From positions 2,706,001-2,770,000 of the forward strand of contig NZ_CP128846.1 of assembly GCF_030388665.1 (NCBI RefSeq): 64,000 nucleotides of DNA, read 5' to 3'. This DNA is from Streptomyces flavofungini (GTDB lineage Bacteria > Actinomycetota > Actinomycetes > Streptomycetales > Streptomycetaceae). The notes beneath the pieces are model-generated. The model was not told the origin of the DNA, made no database searches, and was given only the letters and a program-made list of their open reading frames with translations. Of this stretch, positions 45,325-53,790 are shown in pieces; position 1 is the stretch's first letter; the number at the start of each line of letters is the position of its first letter. A program made the translations under genes and the position numbers.

Positions 45325-46359
45325 TCACTCCGGCTGCTGGGTCCTTGGCTGCTGCTGGGTGATGCAGTGGATGCCACCACCTCCGGCAAAGATCGTACGG
45401 GCGTCGACGAGCGTCACGGTCCGCCGTGGGAACAGCCGCCGGAAGATGCCCGCGGCCAGCTCGTCGTGCGGGTCGTCGAAGGCGCACAGTACGACGCCGC
45501 CGTTGCACAGGTAGTGGTTGATGTACGAGTGGTCGACCCAGCCGTCGTCGTCGGCGAGCGCGGTCGGCGCGGGCACCTCGACGATCTCCAGGGTCCGGCC
45601 GCGGGCGTCCGTCCGCCCCTTGAGTACGCCGATGACCTCACGGCTGACCTCGAAGTCCGGGTGGGCCGGGTCCCGCTGGGAGTGGACGAGGACGACGCCG
45701 GGGGCGGCGAACGCGGCGACGATGTCGACGTGGCCGAGGGTGCCGAAGCCGTGGCCCGGGTAGTCGGCGGTGAGGCCGCGCGGCAGCCACAGGGCCTTGC
45801 GGGTGCCGATGCGGGCGTGCACCTCCGCCTCGACCTGCTCCCTGGTCCAGCCGGGGTTGCGCTCGGGGCCGAGCTGCACGGTGTCGGTGAGGAGCACGGT
45901 GCCCTCGCCGTCGACGTGGATGCCGCCGCCCTCGTTGACCAGGGGCGAGGAGTGCGTCTGCGCGCCCGCGAGGTCCGCGACGTGGCGGGCGATCTTCGCG
46001 TCGTGCTCCCAGCTGGCCCACTCCTGGGCGCCCCAGCCGTTGAACGTCCAGTCCACGGCGCCGAGCCGGCCCGCGCCGTCGGTCACGAACGTGGGGCCGA
46101 TGTCCCGCATCCAGGCGTCGTCGAGCTCCCGCTCCACCAACTCGATGTCCGGGCCGAGGAGTTCCCGCGCCGCCGCGGACTGGCCGGGCCCGCACACGAC
46201 GGTGACCGGCTCGAAGCGGCGCACGGCACGGGCCACCGCGGCCCAGGCGCGGCGGGACTCCGCGAGCGCCGCGGGGTCGTCGAAGGTGACGTTCGGCCCC
46301 GGCCAGGCCATCCAGGTGCGCTCGTGCGGCTCCCACTCGGCGGGCATGCGGAAGGTCAT
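45325..46359 (-). CDS. aguA: Agmatine deiminase (peptidyl-arginine deiminase family)
   Basis: A 344-aa guanidino-modifying enzyme converting agmatine to N-carbamoylputrescine plus ammonia. RMPAEWEPHERTWMAWPGPN, DDAWMRDIGPTFVTDGAG, EGGGIHVDGEGTVLLTD, LGHVDIVAAF (catalytic His) and the C-terminal GGGGIHCITQQQP with catalytic Cys332 are all present. ATG 46359 follows a GAGG; GTG 46374, overlapping the ureC stop, is possible. It is encoded between a divergent urease and a TetR gene. Confidence 0.93.
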   Translation of the reverse strand: MTFRMPAEWEPHERTWMAWPGPNVTFDDPAALAESRRAWAAVARAVRRFEPVTVVCGPGQSAAARELLGPDIELVERELDDAWMRDIGPTFVTDGAGRLGAVDWTFNGWGAQEWASWEHDAKIARHVADLAGAQTHSSPLVNEGGGIHVDGEGTVLLTDTVQLGPERNPGWTREQVEAEVHARIGTRKALWLPRGLTADYPGHGFGTLGHVDIVAAFAAPGVVLVHSQRDPAHPDFEVSREVIGVLKGRTDARGRTLEIVEVPAPTALADDDGWVDHSYINHYLCNGGVVLCAFDDPHDELAAGIFRRLFPRRTVTLVDARTIFAGGGGIHCITQQQPRTQQPE

Positions 46360-46370
46360 GGCTGCGGTCC

Positions 46371-48053
46371 TCACAGGAAGTACAGGCGGTTGAGGGAGAC
46401 GAAGTCGGCGGGCTCCGAGCGGAGCGGGTCGCCGTCGAGGCTGACCAGGCCGGTGCGCTGGTCGACGTCGACGGCGCCGGTGCGGGAGTTCAGGCGCAGG
46501 TCGGCGGGGCCGATGCCGCGGGTGCCGCGCACGGCGACGCGGCGGCGCCGGGTGGGCATCAGGTCGTTGCCCTGCGCGACGGCGGCTCCGGCGACGAAGG
46601 CCACGGAGATGTCGGCGGGCGTCGCGCCGTACGCGCCGAACTGCGGGCCGAGGACGAGGGGTTCGCAGGTGTCGGTGGCGGCGTTGGGGTCGCCGACGAC
46701 GCCGTAGGCGGGGAAGCCGGACTTCAGCACCAGCTGCGGCTTCGCGCCGAAGAACTCGGGCCGCCAGAGCACGATGTCGGCGAGCTTGCCGACCTCGATG
46801 GAGCCGACCTCGTGGGCGAGGCCGTGGGCCAGCGCCGGGTTGATGGTCAGCTTGGCGACATAGCGAAGGACGCGTCCGTTGTCGTCGTGCGGCCCGTCGC
46901 CCTCCATCGGCCCCAGCTCGGCCTTCATCTTCCCGGCCATCGCGAAGGTCCTGCGGACGGTCTCACCGGCCCGCCCCATCCCCTGTGCGTCGGAGGACGT
47001 GATCCCGATCGCGCCGAGGTCGTGCAGGACGTCCTCGGCGCCCATGGTCCCGGCACGGATGCGGTCGCGGGCCATGGCGGCGTCGCCCGGCAGGTCGGTC
47101 TTCAGGTCGTGGACGGACACGATCATGCCGTAGTGCTCGGCCACCGCGTCCCGGCCGAAGGGAAGGGTGGGGTTGGTGGAGGAGCCGATGACGTTCGCCA
47201 CCCCCGCCATCTTCAGCACGTTCGGCACGTGCCCGCCGCCGCACCCCTCGATGTGAAAGGCGTGGATCGTCCGCCCCTCCAGCACGCTCAAGGTGTCCTC
47301 GACCGACAGGCACTCGTTCAACCCGTCACTGTGCAGCGCGACTTGGACGTCATGCTCTTCCGCGACCCGCAAAGCGGTGTCCAACGCCCGCGTGTGGGCG
47401 CCCATGTCCTCGTGCACCTTGAACCCGGATGCCCCGCCCTCCGCGAGCGCCTCGATCAGCGGCGCCTCGTCGGACGAGGAACCGCGCCCGAGGAAGCCGA
47501 TGTTGACCGGCCACGCGTCGAAGGCGTTGAACGCGTGCCGCAGCGCCCACGGCGAGTTCACGCCCACCCCCCACACCGGCCCGAACTCCTGGCCGATGAC
47601 GGTGGTGACACCCGAGGCGAGGGAGGCCTCCATGATGCGCGGGGACAGAAGGTGCACGTGAGTGTCCACGGCACCGGCGGTGGCGATCAGCCCTTCACCG
47701 GACACGATGGAGGTCCCCGTGCCCACGACGACGTCCACACCGTCCAGCGTGTCCGGATTCCCGGCCCGCCCGATGGCGTGGATGCGGCCCTCGCGGATCC
47801 CGATCGACACCTTCCGGATCCCCAGGACGGCATCGATCACCAGCACATTGCTGATCACGACGTCACAGGTCTCCCGCACGGCGGCGGCCTTCAGGTGCAG
47901 CCCGTCCCGCGCGGTCTTGCCGAACCCGGCCAGGAACTCGTCCCCCGCCGCCTGCGCGTCGGACTCCACCCGCACCACCAGACCGGAATCACCCAGGACG
48001 ACCCGGTCCCCGGCCCGCGGACCGTGCACCGACGCGTACTCGTAGGGGTCCAT
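46371..48053 (-). CDS. ureC: Divergent urease alpha-subunit homologue
   Basis: A 560-aa urease-superfamily amidohydrolase. Nickel-site elements are recognisable: TAGAVDTHVHLLSPR, GASGFKVHEDMG with the Lys to be carbamylated (Lys212), HAFHIEGCGGGHVPN, and SSDAQGMGRAGETVRRT. In the mobile-flap position, where ureases usually have Val-Cys-His-His, this protein has Ser-Val-His-Asp (about 313-316): the flap Cys is Val and the second His is Asp. No ureDEFG accessory genes are nearby. ATG 48053 (TGATG) or GTG 48056 overlaps the ureAB stop. Function may be urea or another amide. Confidence 0.88.
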   Translation of the reverse strand: MDPYEYASVHGPRAGDRVVLGDSGLVVRVESDAQAAGDEFLAGFGKTARDGLHLKAAAVRETCDVVISNVLVIDAVLGIRKVSIGIREGRIHAIGRAGNPDTLDGVDVVVGTGTSIVSGEGLIATAGAVDTHVHLLSPRIMEASLASGVTTVIGQEFGPVWGVGVNSPWALRHAFNAFDAWPVNIGFLGRGSSSDEAPLIEALAEGGASGFKVHEDMGAHTRALDTALRVAEEHDVQVALHSDGLNECLSVEDTLSVLEGRTIHAFHIEGCGGGHVPNVLKMAGVANVIGSSTNPTLPFGRDAVAEHYGMIVSVHDLKTDLPGDAAMARDRIRAGTMGAEDVLHDLGAIGITSSDAQGMGRAGETVRRTFAMAGKMKAELGPMEGDGPHDDNGRVLRYVAKLTINPALAHGLAHEVGSIEVGKLADIVLWRPEFFGAKPQLVLKSGFPAYGVVGDPNAATDTCEPLVLGPQFGAYGATPADISVAFVAGAAVAQGNDLMPTRRRRVAVRGTRGIGPADLRLNSRTGAVDVDQRTGLVSLDGDPLRSEPADFVSLNRLYFL

Positions 48054-48751
48054 CACTCGCCCTCCTCAGGGGTGCTCGCACCGAGATAGCCGCAGGCCGC
48101 CGCCCTGCGCAGGGCCTCCTCCTTCGCGCCGGGCGCGTCCAGCGGCCCGTCGACGAGCCCGGCGAAGCCGATCGCGACCCGCGCGCCGCCGATGGGCACG
48201 AGCCCCGCCTCGACACGCTCACCGGGCCCGAAGCGCAGGGAGGAGCCCGCCGGGACGGCCAGCCGCATGCCGTAGGCGGCGGCCCGGTCGAAGTCCAGGC
48301 GCGGGTTGGCCTCGAAGAAGTGGAAGTGCGAGGTCACGCTGACCGGCACGGTCGCGGTGTTGTGCACGGCGAGGGTGACGGCGGGTTCGCGGTCCGGCGC
48401 GGGCGGCGCGGGCCTGAGCGCGCCGGGGGCGTTCGGGCCGAGGGAGCCGCCGCCGATCGGGTCCGCGACCGCGGCGAGCCGCGACCCGTCGTCGAAGACG
48501 GCCTCCACGTGCACCTCGGTGACGACGTCCGCGACACCGGGCAGCACGTCGTCGGGGCCGAGGACGGAGCGCGCCCGCTCGATGGCCTCGGCGAGCCTGG
48601 CCCCGTCGCGGGCGGCCTCGCAGACGGTGTCGGCGATCAGCGCGGTCGCCTCGGGCACGTTGAGCCTGAGGCCGCGCGCCCTGCGGGCCCTGGCCAGCTC
48701 GGCGGCGCCGAACAGCAGCAGCCGATCGCGTTCCGTGGGGGTAAGGCGCAC
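48053..48751 (-). CDS. ureAB: Fused urease gamma-beta subunit
   Basis: A 232-aa fusion. The first 100 residues are UreA-like (LTPTERDRLLLFGAAELARA, GVADVVTEVHVEAVFDDGSR) and the rest UreB-like (VTSHFHFFEANPRLDFDRAA, YGMRLAVPAGSSLRFGPGER, GLVDGPLDAPGAKEEALRRA). GTG 48751 (VRLTPTERD) has GGAG 7 bases upstream and marks the canonical UreA N-terminus. It overlaps ureC and should form its partner subunit. Confidence 0.9.
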   Translation of the reverse strand: MRLTPTERDRLLLFGAAELARARRARGLRLNVPEATALIADTVCEAARDGARLAEAIERARSVLGPDDVLPGVADVVTEVHVEAVFDDGSRLAAVADPIGGGSLGPNAPGALRPAPPAPDREPAVTLAVHNTATVPVSVTSHFHFFEANPRLDFDRAAAYGMRLAVPAGSSLRFGPGERVEAGLVPIGGARVAIGFAGLVDGPLDAPGAKEEALRRAAACGYLGASTPEEGE

Positions 48752-48976
48752 GCCGCCACTCCTCACATCCGTGGGCCATCGGATCCGGACCGGATCCGCA
48801 CCCGGACCCTCCGGATCGACCACTTAGAGCACCACTCTAAACACCACGCCTCCATACCTCCAGACCAAAAGCGCGAGCAAACCATTGACGGCGCGGCATG
48901 ACGTGCTTCACATTGAACGACACTCAAACACCCGCACACACCGAAGCCCGATTCGAACGAGCGTCAGGGGCAGCCC
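48752..48976. promoter_or_regulatory. Divergent promoter region ureAB / NCS1 permease
   Basis: 225 bp between two divergent starts, with an A/C-rich centre (48825-48960). Short direct copies ACCACTCTAAA / ACACTCAAAC appear. This is where the TetR of the operon would be expected to bind; no convincing palindrome is visible. Confidence 0.4.
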
Positions 48977-50446
48977 ATGCCGAGAGAACAGCGCGGAGTA
49001 GACACCATCCCCGAGGAGGAACGCACCAGCGGTCCGCGGGACGTGGTCTCGATCCTCCTCGGCTCCAACCTCTGCCTCGGAGTGATCGTCTTCGGCTGGC
49101 TGCCGGTCTCCTTCGGCCTCGGCTTCTGGCAGTCGGTGAGCGCGGTGGTGGCGGGCACGCTGATCGGCACGGCGCTCACGGCGCCGCTCGCGCTCGTCTC
49201 GCTGCGGACCGCGACGAACCTGTCCACGTCGTCGGGCGCGCAGTTCGGCGTGCGCGGCCGGCTGGTGGGCTCCGTCGTGGGACTGCTCCTGTCCCTCGGC
49301 TACACCGCGCTGACCATCTGGATCGGCGGTGACGTCATGGTCGGCACCCTGCACCGCCTCACCGGCATGCCGACGGGCGGTCTCACCTACGCCCTGGTGT
49401 ACGCGCTGCTCGCGGCGGCGACGGTGACCGGAGCGGTGTACGGCTACCGGGTCCTGCTTCGCCTCTCGCGCATCCTCGCGGTCGGCATGACCGCCCTGCT
49501 CGCCCTCGGCCTCGTCGCGTACGCCCCCGACTTCACCGCATCGGCGCTGCCCGCCGCGGGCGGCTACGCGCTCGGCTCGTTCTGGCCGACGTGGCTCCTC
49601 GCGCTCGTCGCCGCGGGGCTCTCCGGGCCCATCGCCTTCATCACCCTGCTCGGCGACTACACCCGCTACGTCTCACCCGCGCGGCACAGCTCCCGCTCCG
49701 TGCTGCGCGCCACCTGTCTCGGCCTGACAGCCGGGCTCCTCGTCCCCCAGCTCTTCGGCACCTTCACCGCCTACGCCGCCCGCGCGGCCCTCGACTACGC
49801 CGAGCCGCTGGTCGCCGCCGCGCCCGGCTGGTACCTCGTCCCGCTCCTGCTCGCCGCGTCCGCCGGGTCCGTCGGGAACGCCGGGCTGATGCTGTACTCC
49901 ATGGGGCTCGATCTGGACGCGATCGTGCCGCGGGCGTCGCGGGCGCGGGCCACGTACACCGTGGCGGTGGTGGCCACCGGGTGCGTCTTCGCCGGTCACT
50001 TCGCCTGGTCCGCGCAGGACGCGATGACCTCCTTCGTGCTGCTCCTCACGGCCATCGGGACGCCGTGGGCCGTGATCACCCTCATCGGCTTCGTGCGCTG
50101 TCGCGGGGTGTACGACGCCGACGCCCTCCAGGTGTTCAACCGGCGCTCCCGGGGCGGGCGTTACTGGTATCGGTCCGGGTGGAATCCCGGGGCGACGGCG
50201 GCCTGGGCCCTGGGTGCGGCCGTCGGGCTCCTCGCGGTGTCCCTGCCCTGCTGGGAGGGGCCGCTGTTGCCCCTCACGGGCGGGGTGGACTGCAGTTTTC
50301 TGCTGTCGGGGGTGGTGGGGGGCGTCGCTTACGCGATGTGCCCCTATCCCGCCCCTTCCCGCCCCTGGGGCTCCGCCCCAGACCCCGCTCCTCAAACGCC
50401 GGAGGGGCTGTCCCCCACCCACTCGCCCCACCTGTCCACGGACTGA
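48977..50446 (+). CDS. NCS1-family nucleobase/cytosine permease
   Basis: A 489-aa membrane transporter with about 12 TM helices, NCS1 (CodB/cytosine-purine permease) type: GPRDVVSILLGSNLCLGVIV, TSSGAQFGVRGRLVGSVVGL, IAFITLLGDYTRYVSP and SAGSVGNAGLMLYSMGLDLD. The substrate may be a nucleobase, allantoin/hydantoin or related ring amide. The last 35 residues (PYPAPSRPWGSAPDPAPQTP onward) are not transporter-like and come from an intergenic repeat of the genome that has become coding. Divergent from the urease operon. Confidence 0.88.
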   Translation: MPREQRGVDTIPEEERTSGPRDVVSILLGSNLCLGVIVFGWLPVSFGLGFWQSVSAVVAGTLIGTALTAPLALVSLRTATNLSTSSGAQFGVRGRLVGSVVGLLLSLGYTALTIWIGGDVMVGTLHRLTGMPTGGLTYALVYALLAAATVTGAVYGYRVLLRLSRILAVGMTALLALGLVAYAPDFTASALPAAGGYALGSFWPTWLLALVAAGLSGPIAFITLLGDYTRYVSPARHSSRSVLRATCLGLTAGLLVPQLFGTFTAYAARAALDYAEPLVAAAPGWYLVPLLLAASAGSVGNAGLMLYSMGLDLDAIVPRASRARATYTVAVVATGCVFAGHFAWSAQDAMTSFVLLLTAIGTPWAVITLIGFVRCRGVYDADALQVFNRRSRGGRYWYRSGWNPGATAAWALGAAVGLLAVSLPCWEGPLLPLTGGVDCSFLLSGVVGGVAYAMCPYPAPSRPWGSAPDPAPQTPEGLSPTHSPHLSTD

Positions 50447-50464
50447 CCGAACAGCCCGGCACAT

Positions 50465-50610
50465 TTCAGCCCGTCGCGGGGGTACGCCCTGCTCCTCAAG
50501 AGCTCGGGGGAGCTTGAGGACGAGGCGCGGAGCGCCGATACGGGTTCCGGGGCGAAGCCCCCCACGCGGCGGAGCCGCACCTCGTCACAGCCGGGAAGGG
50601 ACGGGGCCGA
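50465..50610. repeat. Dispersed repeat element, copy 1
   Basis: Intergenic element with short inverted segments; its core GAGGACGAGGCGCGgAGCGCCG (50516-50537) and the end GGGAAGGGACGGG (50593-50605) recur at 61663-61684 and 61754-61766. The adjoining GGGGCTCCGCCCCAGACCCC (about 50370) at the permease end is a related common streptomycete unit. Confidence 0.7.
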
Positions 50611-50637
50611 GGAAAGCCCCCGGCAAGGCACCCACCC

Positions 50638-51567
50638 TCACCCCACCTCCAGCACAGCCTTCCCCCGCAACCGCCGCCCCAGCAGTGCCTCCACCGCGCC
50701 CCCGACATTCCCCCAGTCCCCCCGCCACGTCTCCCCCGCGTCGAGCCGCCCCCCGGCGACCTCCCCGGCCAGCCACTCCAAGTCCCGCCCGAGTCCACCA
50801 CACCCCAGCAGGAAGAAGCTCACGATCGACCGCCCGTGCCGCCCCTGGTCCCCGTACAGCACCCCGTGCGCGAAGTGCTCGTCGTCCCCACCCGAGTGCC
50901 CCACGGCGACCAGCACCCCGCCCTCCGCCAACTTCTCGTACGCAGAGACCAGTTGCCGCCCGCCGACGAGATCCACGACTCCGTCGAGCACCCCCTCGAC
51001 CTCGGCGGGGTCGGAGACGACGGCGTGCGCGCCGAGACCCCGCAGCATCTCCCCCCGCCCCACCGGATCCCCGGTCGCGGCGACCACGTGCGCCCCGCCC
51101 CGCCGGGCCAGCTGCACGGCGTACCGCCCGACCCCACCCGTGGCCCCGGTGACCAGGACCCGCCGCCCGAGCAGGGGCCCCACCCGGTGCAGGGCCCGCA
51201 GCGCGCTGGCCCCGGCGACGGGGATCGTGCTGATGGCGCCGAGGTCGGCTCCGGGCGGGACCACACCCATGAACCGGGTGTCCACGGCGCGGAGTTCGGC
51301 CCAGCCGCCGGCTTCGCCGAGGGTCACGACGGGGGTGCCCGCCGAAGGCCCGGAGCCATCGGCGGCGGCCTGCTCGACGTACCCGGCGGCGTCCCAGCCG
51401 AGCACGGTGCCGGGTGCGGCGCCCGGCACGACACCAGCGACCTCACCGTAGTTGAGGGAGGTCGCGACGACCCGGACGAGCGCCTGGTGCGGGGCGGGTT
51501 CGGGGTCGGGCGCGGTGCCGAGACGGAGTCCGGCGGGGGCTGCGGGGTCGACGAGGAGAGCGCGCAT
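50638..51567 (-). CDS. Zinc-type alcohol dehydrogenase/quinone oxidoreductase family protein
   Basis: A 309-aa medium-chain dehydrogenase/reductase: MRALLVDPAAPAGLRLG, SLNYGEVAGVVPGAAPGTVL, GWDAAGYVEQAAADG, and the NADPH loop VTGATGGVGRYAVQLARRGG. The structural and catalytic zinc Cys/His sets are absent, as in quinone oxidoreductases. It is divergent from a TetR gene that probably represses it. Confidence 0.88.
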   Translation of the reverse strand: MRALLVDPAAPAGLRLGTAPDPEPAPHQALVRVVATSLNYGEVAGVVPGAAPGTVLGWDAAGYVEQAAADGSGPSAGTPVVTLGEAGGWAELRAVDTRFMGVVPPGADLGAISTIPVAGASALRALHRVGPLLGRRVLVTGATGGVGRYAVQLARRGGAHVVAATGDPVGRGEMLRGLGAHAVVSDPAEVEGVLDGVVDLVGGRQLVSAYEKLAEGGVLVAVGHSGGDDEHFAHGVLYGDQGRHGRSIVSFFLLGCGGLGRDLEWLAGEVAGGRLDAGETWRGDWGNVGGAVEALLGRRLRGKAVLEVG

Positions 51568-51649
51568 GAGGGAGCGCCTTTCAGCGGGGAGGCAGGAGGA
51601 AGGGAAGGGCGGGTGGGCGCCCCGAGGCGCCGACCGGCCTTCGCCATAG

Positions 51650-51664
51650 TGCCACTGAGTGGCA
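51650..51664. promoter_or_regulatory. TetR operator candidate
   Basis: TGCCAC-TGA-GTGGCA (51650-51664) is a 6-bp perfect palindrome between the divergent oxidoreductase and TetR genes, about 45 bp before the TetR start. Confidence 0.65.
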
Positions 51665-51706
51665 TTAGCGCTCAAGAGGCATTGGCTACCGGACTACACT
51701 CCCTCC

Positions 51707-52408
51707 ATGGACTCCGCCCGCCCCACCACCCCGCTCCCCCTGCGCGAGCGCAAGAAGCTCCGCACCCGGCAGGCCCTGGTCGACACCGCCCTGGAGCTGT
51801 TCACGGAGCGCGGCTTCGACGGCGTCACGCTCGACGAGCTCTGCGACACCGTGGAGGTGTCCAAGCGGACCTTCTTCCGCACGTTCGCCAGCAAGGAGGA
51901 CGTGGCCTGCGCGCCGCTGCACGACCTGTGGACGGCGTTCCTGGCGGACCTGGAGCAGGTGCGGCCGCGGGGCGGACCGTTGCACGAGCTGCTGCGCGAC
52001 GTCCTGCTCGGCACGCTCGACCGGATGCCGGACGAGCAGTGGGCGCACCGCGTGCTGCTCAGCCGCCGTCTCGCCGCGCGGAATGCGTCGATGGACGCGC
52101 ACGGCCTCGCGTTCTGCGACCGCACCGGCCGCGCCGCCGTGGACATCGCCGTGCGCCGCTTCGACCTCGGCGGCGCCCCGGACGGCCCGGACCACCTCCG
52201 CGTCCATCTGGCCGTGGACCTGCTGGTCGCCGCCTGGCACCGGGGCCTGGACTCCTGGACAACCGGCACGTCCGCGCCCGAACGGGCCGCTCTCGCCGCC
52301 GCGTTCCGGCGCGCGAGCGCGGCCCTGCCCGAGAGCCTGGCGCTCACCGCGCACCCCGCGTCCCCTGCCCCGGCCCGGAACGGCACGGAGGCCGGGCCCG
52401 GCAGATGA
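51707..52408 (+). CDS. TetR-family regulator
   Basis: A 233-aa repressor: N-terminal HTH RKKLRTRQALVDTALELFTE, VTLDELCDTVEVSKRTFFRT, then a helical ligand-binding domain (LLSRRLAARNASMDAHGLAF). The paired oxidoreductase and the palindrome at 51650-51664 make a local, ligand-responsive circuit likely. ATG 51707 is used; the open frame upstream crosses the operator. Confidence 0.9.
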   Translation: MDSARPTTPLPLRERKKLRTRQALVDTALELFTERGFDGVTLDELCDTVEVSKRTFFRTFASKEDVACAPLHDLWTAFLADLEQVRPRGGPLHELLRDVLLGTLDRMPDEQWAHRVLLSRRLAARNASMDAHGLAFCDRTGRAAVDIAVRRFDLGGAPDGPDHLRVHLAVDLLVAAWHRGLDSWTTGTSAPERAALAAAFRRASAALPESLALTAHPASPAPARNGTEAGPGR

Positions 52409-52429
52409 CTGCCGGGCCCGGCCTCCGTG
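52384..52429. terminator. Long bidirectional terminator overlapping the TetR stop codon
   Basis: A 21-bp perfect inverted repeat (52384-52404 with 52409-52429) with loop ATGA that includes the TGA stop of the TetR gene; the convergent ilvE ends at 52451. Confidence 0.85.
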
Positions 52430-52450
52430 GCCGGACGATCGGGGACGGGC

Positions 52451-53539
52451 TCAGCCCAGGCGGTGCATCCACCCGTGCGGGTCCGCCGCGACACCCCGCT
52501 GCACGTCGAGCAGCGCGTCCCGCAGCTTCATGGTGACCTCGCCGGGCTCGCCGCCGCTCTGCGTCCACTCGCCCCGGGCGGACTTGACCGTGCCGACGGG
52601 CGTGATGACGGCGGCGGTGCCGCAGGCGAAGACCTCGGTGAGGGTGCCGTTCGCGGTGTCGGCCTGCCACTGGTCGATGGAGACGCGGCCCTCCTCGGAG
52701 GTGTAGCCGAGGTCGCGGGCGACGGAGAGCAGGGAGTCACGGGTGATTCCGGCGAGCAGGGAGCCGGTCAGCTCGGGGGTGACGATCCTGTCCCCGTACA
52801 CGAAGTACAGGTTCATGCCGCCCAGTTCCTCGACCCACTTGTGCTCGACGGCGTCGAGGTAGGCCACCTGGTCGCAGCCCTTCTCGGCGGCCTCGGCCTG
52901 GGCGAGCAGGGACGCGGCGTAGTTGCCGCCGGTCTTGGCGTCGCCCATGCCGCCGGGGACGGCGCGCACGCGGTCCTCGGAGAGCCAGATGGAGACGGGC
53001 TTGACGCCGCCGGGGAAGTAGGCGCCCGCGGGCGAGGCGATGACGACGAAGAGGTATTCGTTGGCGGGCTTCACGCCGAGCCCGGCCTCCGTGGCGATCA
53101 TGAACGGGCGCAGGTACAGCGACTCCTCGCCGCCGTGCGCGGGCACCCAGTCGATGTCCTGTCGGACCAGCGCGTCACAGGCCTCGAGGAAGGTGTCGAC
53201 GGGCAGCTCCGGCATGGCCATGCGACGGGCGGACGCCTGGAAGCGCCGGGCGTTGGCCTCGGGGCGGAACAGGGCGACGGAGCCGTCGGGCTGGCGGTAG
53301 GCCTTGAGGCCCTCGAAGATCTCCTGCGCGTAGTGCAGGACGGTCGTCGCCGGGTCCAGGGAGAGCGGGCCGTAGGGCACGAGCTGGCCGTCGTGCCAGC
53401 CGCGGCCCTCCGTCCAGCGGATGGTCACCATGTGGTCGGTGAAGTGGCGGCCGAACCCGGGGCTGGCCAGGACCGCCTCGCGCTCCTTGGCGGAGACCGG
53501 GGTCGAGGAGGGCTTGAGCTCGATCGTGGGCGTCGTCAT
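52451..53539 (-). CDS. ilvE: Branched-chain amino acid aminotransferase
   Basis: A 362-aa fold-type IV PLP aminotransferase for the last step of Leu, Ile and Val synthesis. [58 protein letters not shown] (PLP Lys), [20 protein letters not shown] and [15 protein letters not shown] are seen. ATG 53539 has GAAGGA upstream. It is 251 bp downstream of leuB, with a terminator between. Confidence 0.95.
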   Translation of the reverse strand: MTTPTIELKPSSTPVSAKEREAVLASPGFGRHFTDHMVTIRWTEGRGWHDGQLVPYGPLSLDPATTVLHYAQEIFEGLKAYRQPDGSVALFRPEANARRFQASARRMAMPELPVDTFLEACDALVRQDIDWVPAHGGEESLYLRPFMIATEAGLGVKPANEYLFVVIASPAGAYFPGGVKPVSIWLSEDRVRAVPGGMGDAKTGGNYAASLLAQAEAAEKGCDQVAYLDAVEHKWVEELGGMNLYFVYGDRIVTPELTGSLLAGITRDSLLSVARDLGYTSEEGRVSIDQWQADTANGTLTEVFACGTAAVITPVGTVKSARGEWTQSGGEPGEVTMKLRDALLDVQRGVAADPHGWMHRLG

Positions 53540-53730
53540 GGTTGCGTGTCCTTCACCGGTTTGTGTGTGACGGACCGCGCCGAGACCCGCACGCGCGCGT
53601 TTCTCGCGGCGTCCGGGCGTGCGCCGTTTCGCGGCCCCACGTTCGATTATCGCTCGCGGGTGCACCTGGACGAAACGGCGGTCCGGGGCGGCCCTGGGTT
53701 CGATGGTGACACCCGGCGGCCGCAAACGAG

Positions 53731-53763
53731 AAGCCGCCGGGTGCTGGTGCGACCCGGCGGCTT
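53731..53763 (-). terminator. Terminator after leuB
   Basis: 12-bp stem AAGCCGCCGGGT (53731-53742) / ACCCGGCGGCTT (53752-53763), followed on the minus strand by CTCGTTTG; 27 bp after the leuB stop. Confidence 0.75.
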
Positions 53764-53790
53764 GGCGTGACGGAGGTGGTAGCCGGCGGA

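Noticed and set aside
53540..53790. A second leader-peptide attenuator before ilvE
   Set aside because: The hairpin at 53731-53763 is explained as the leuB terminator; I found no short frame rich in Leu/Ile/Val codons between it and ilvE.
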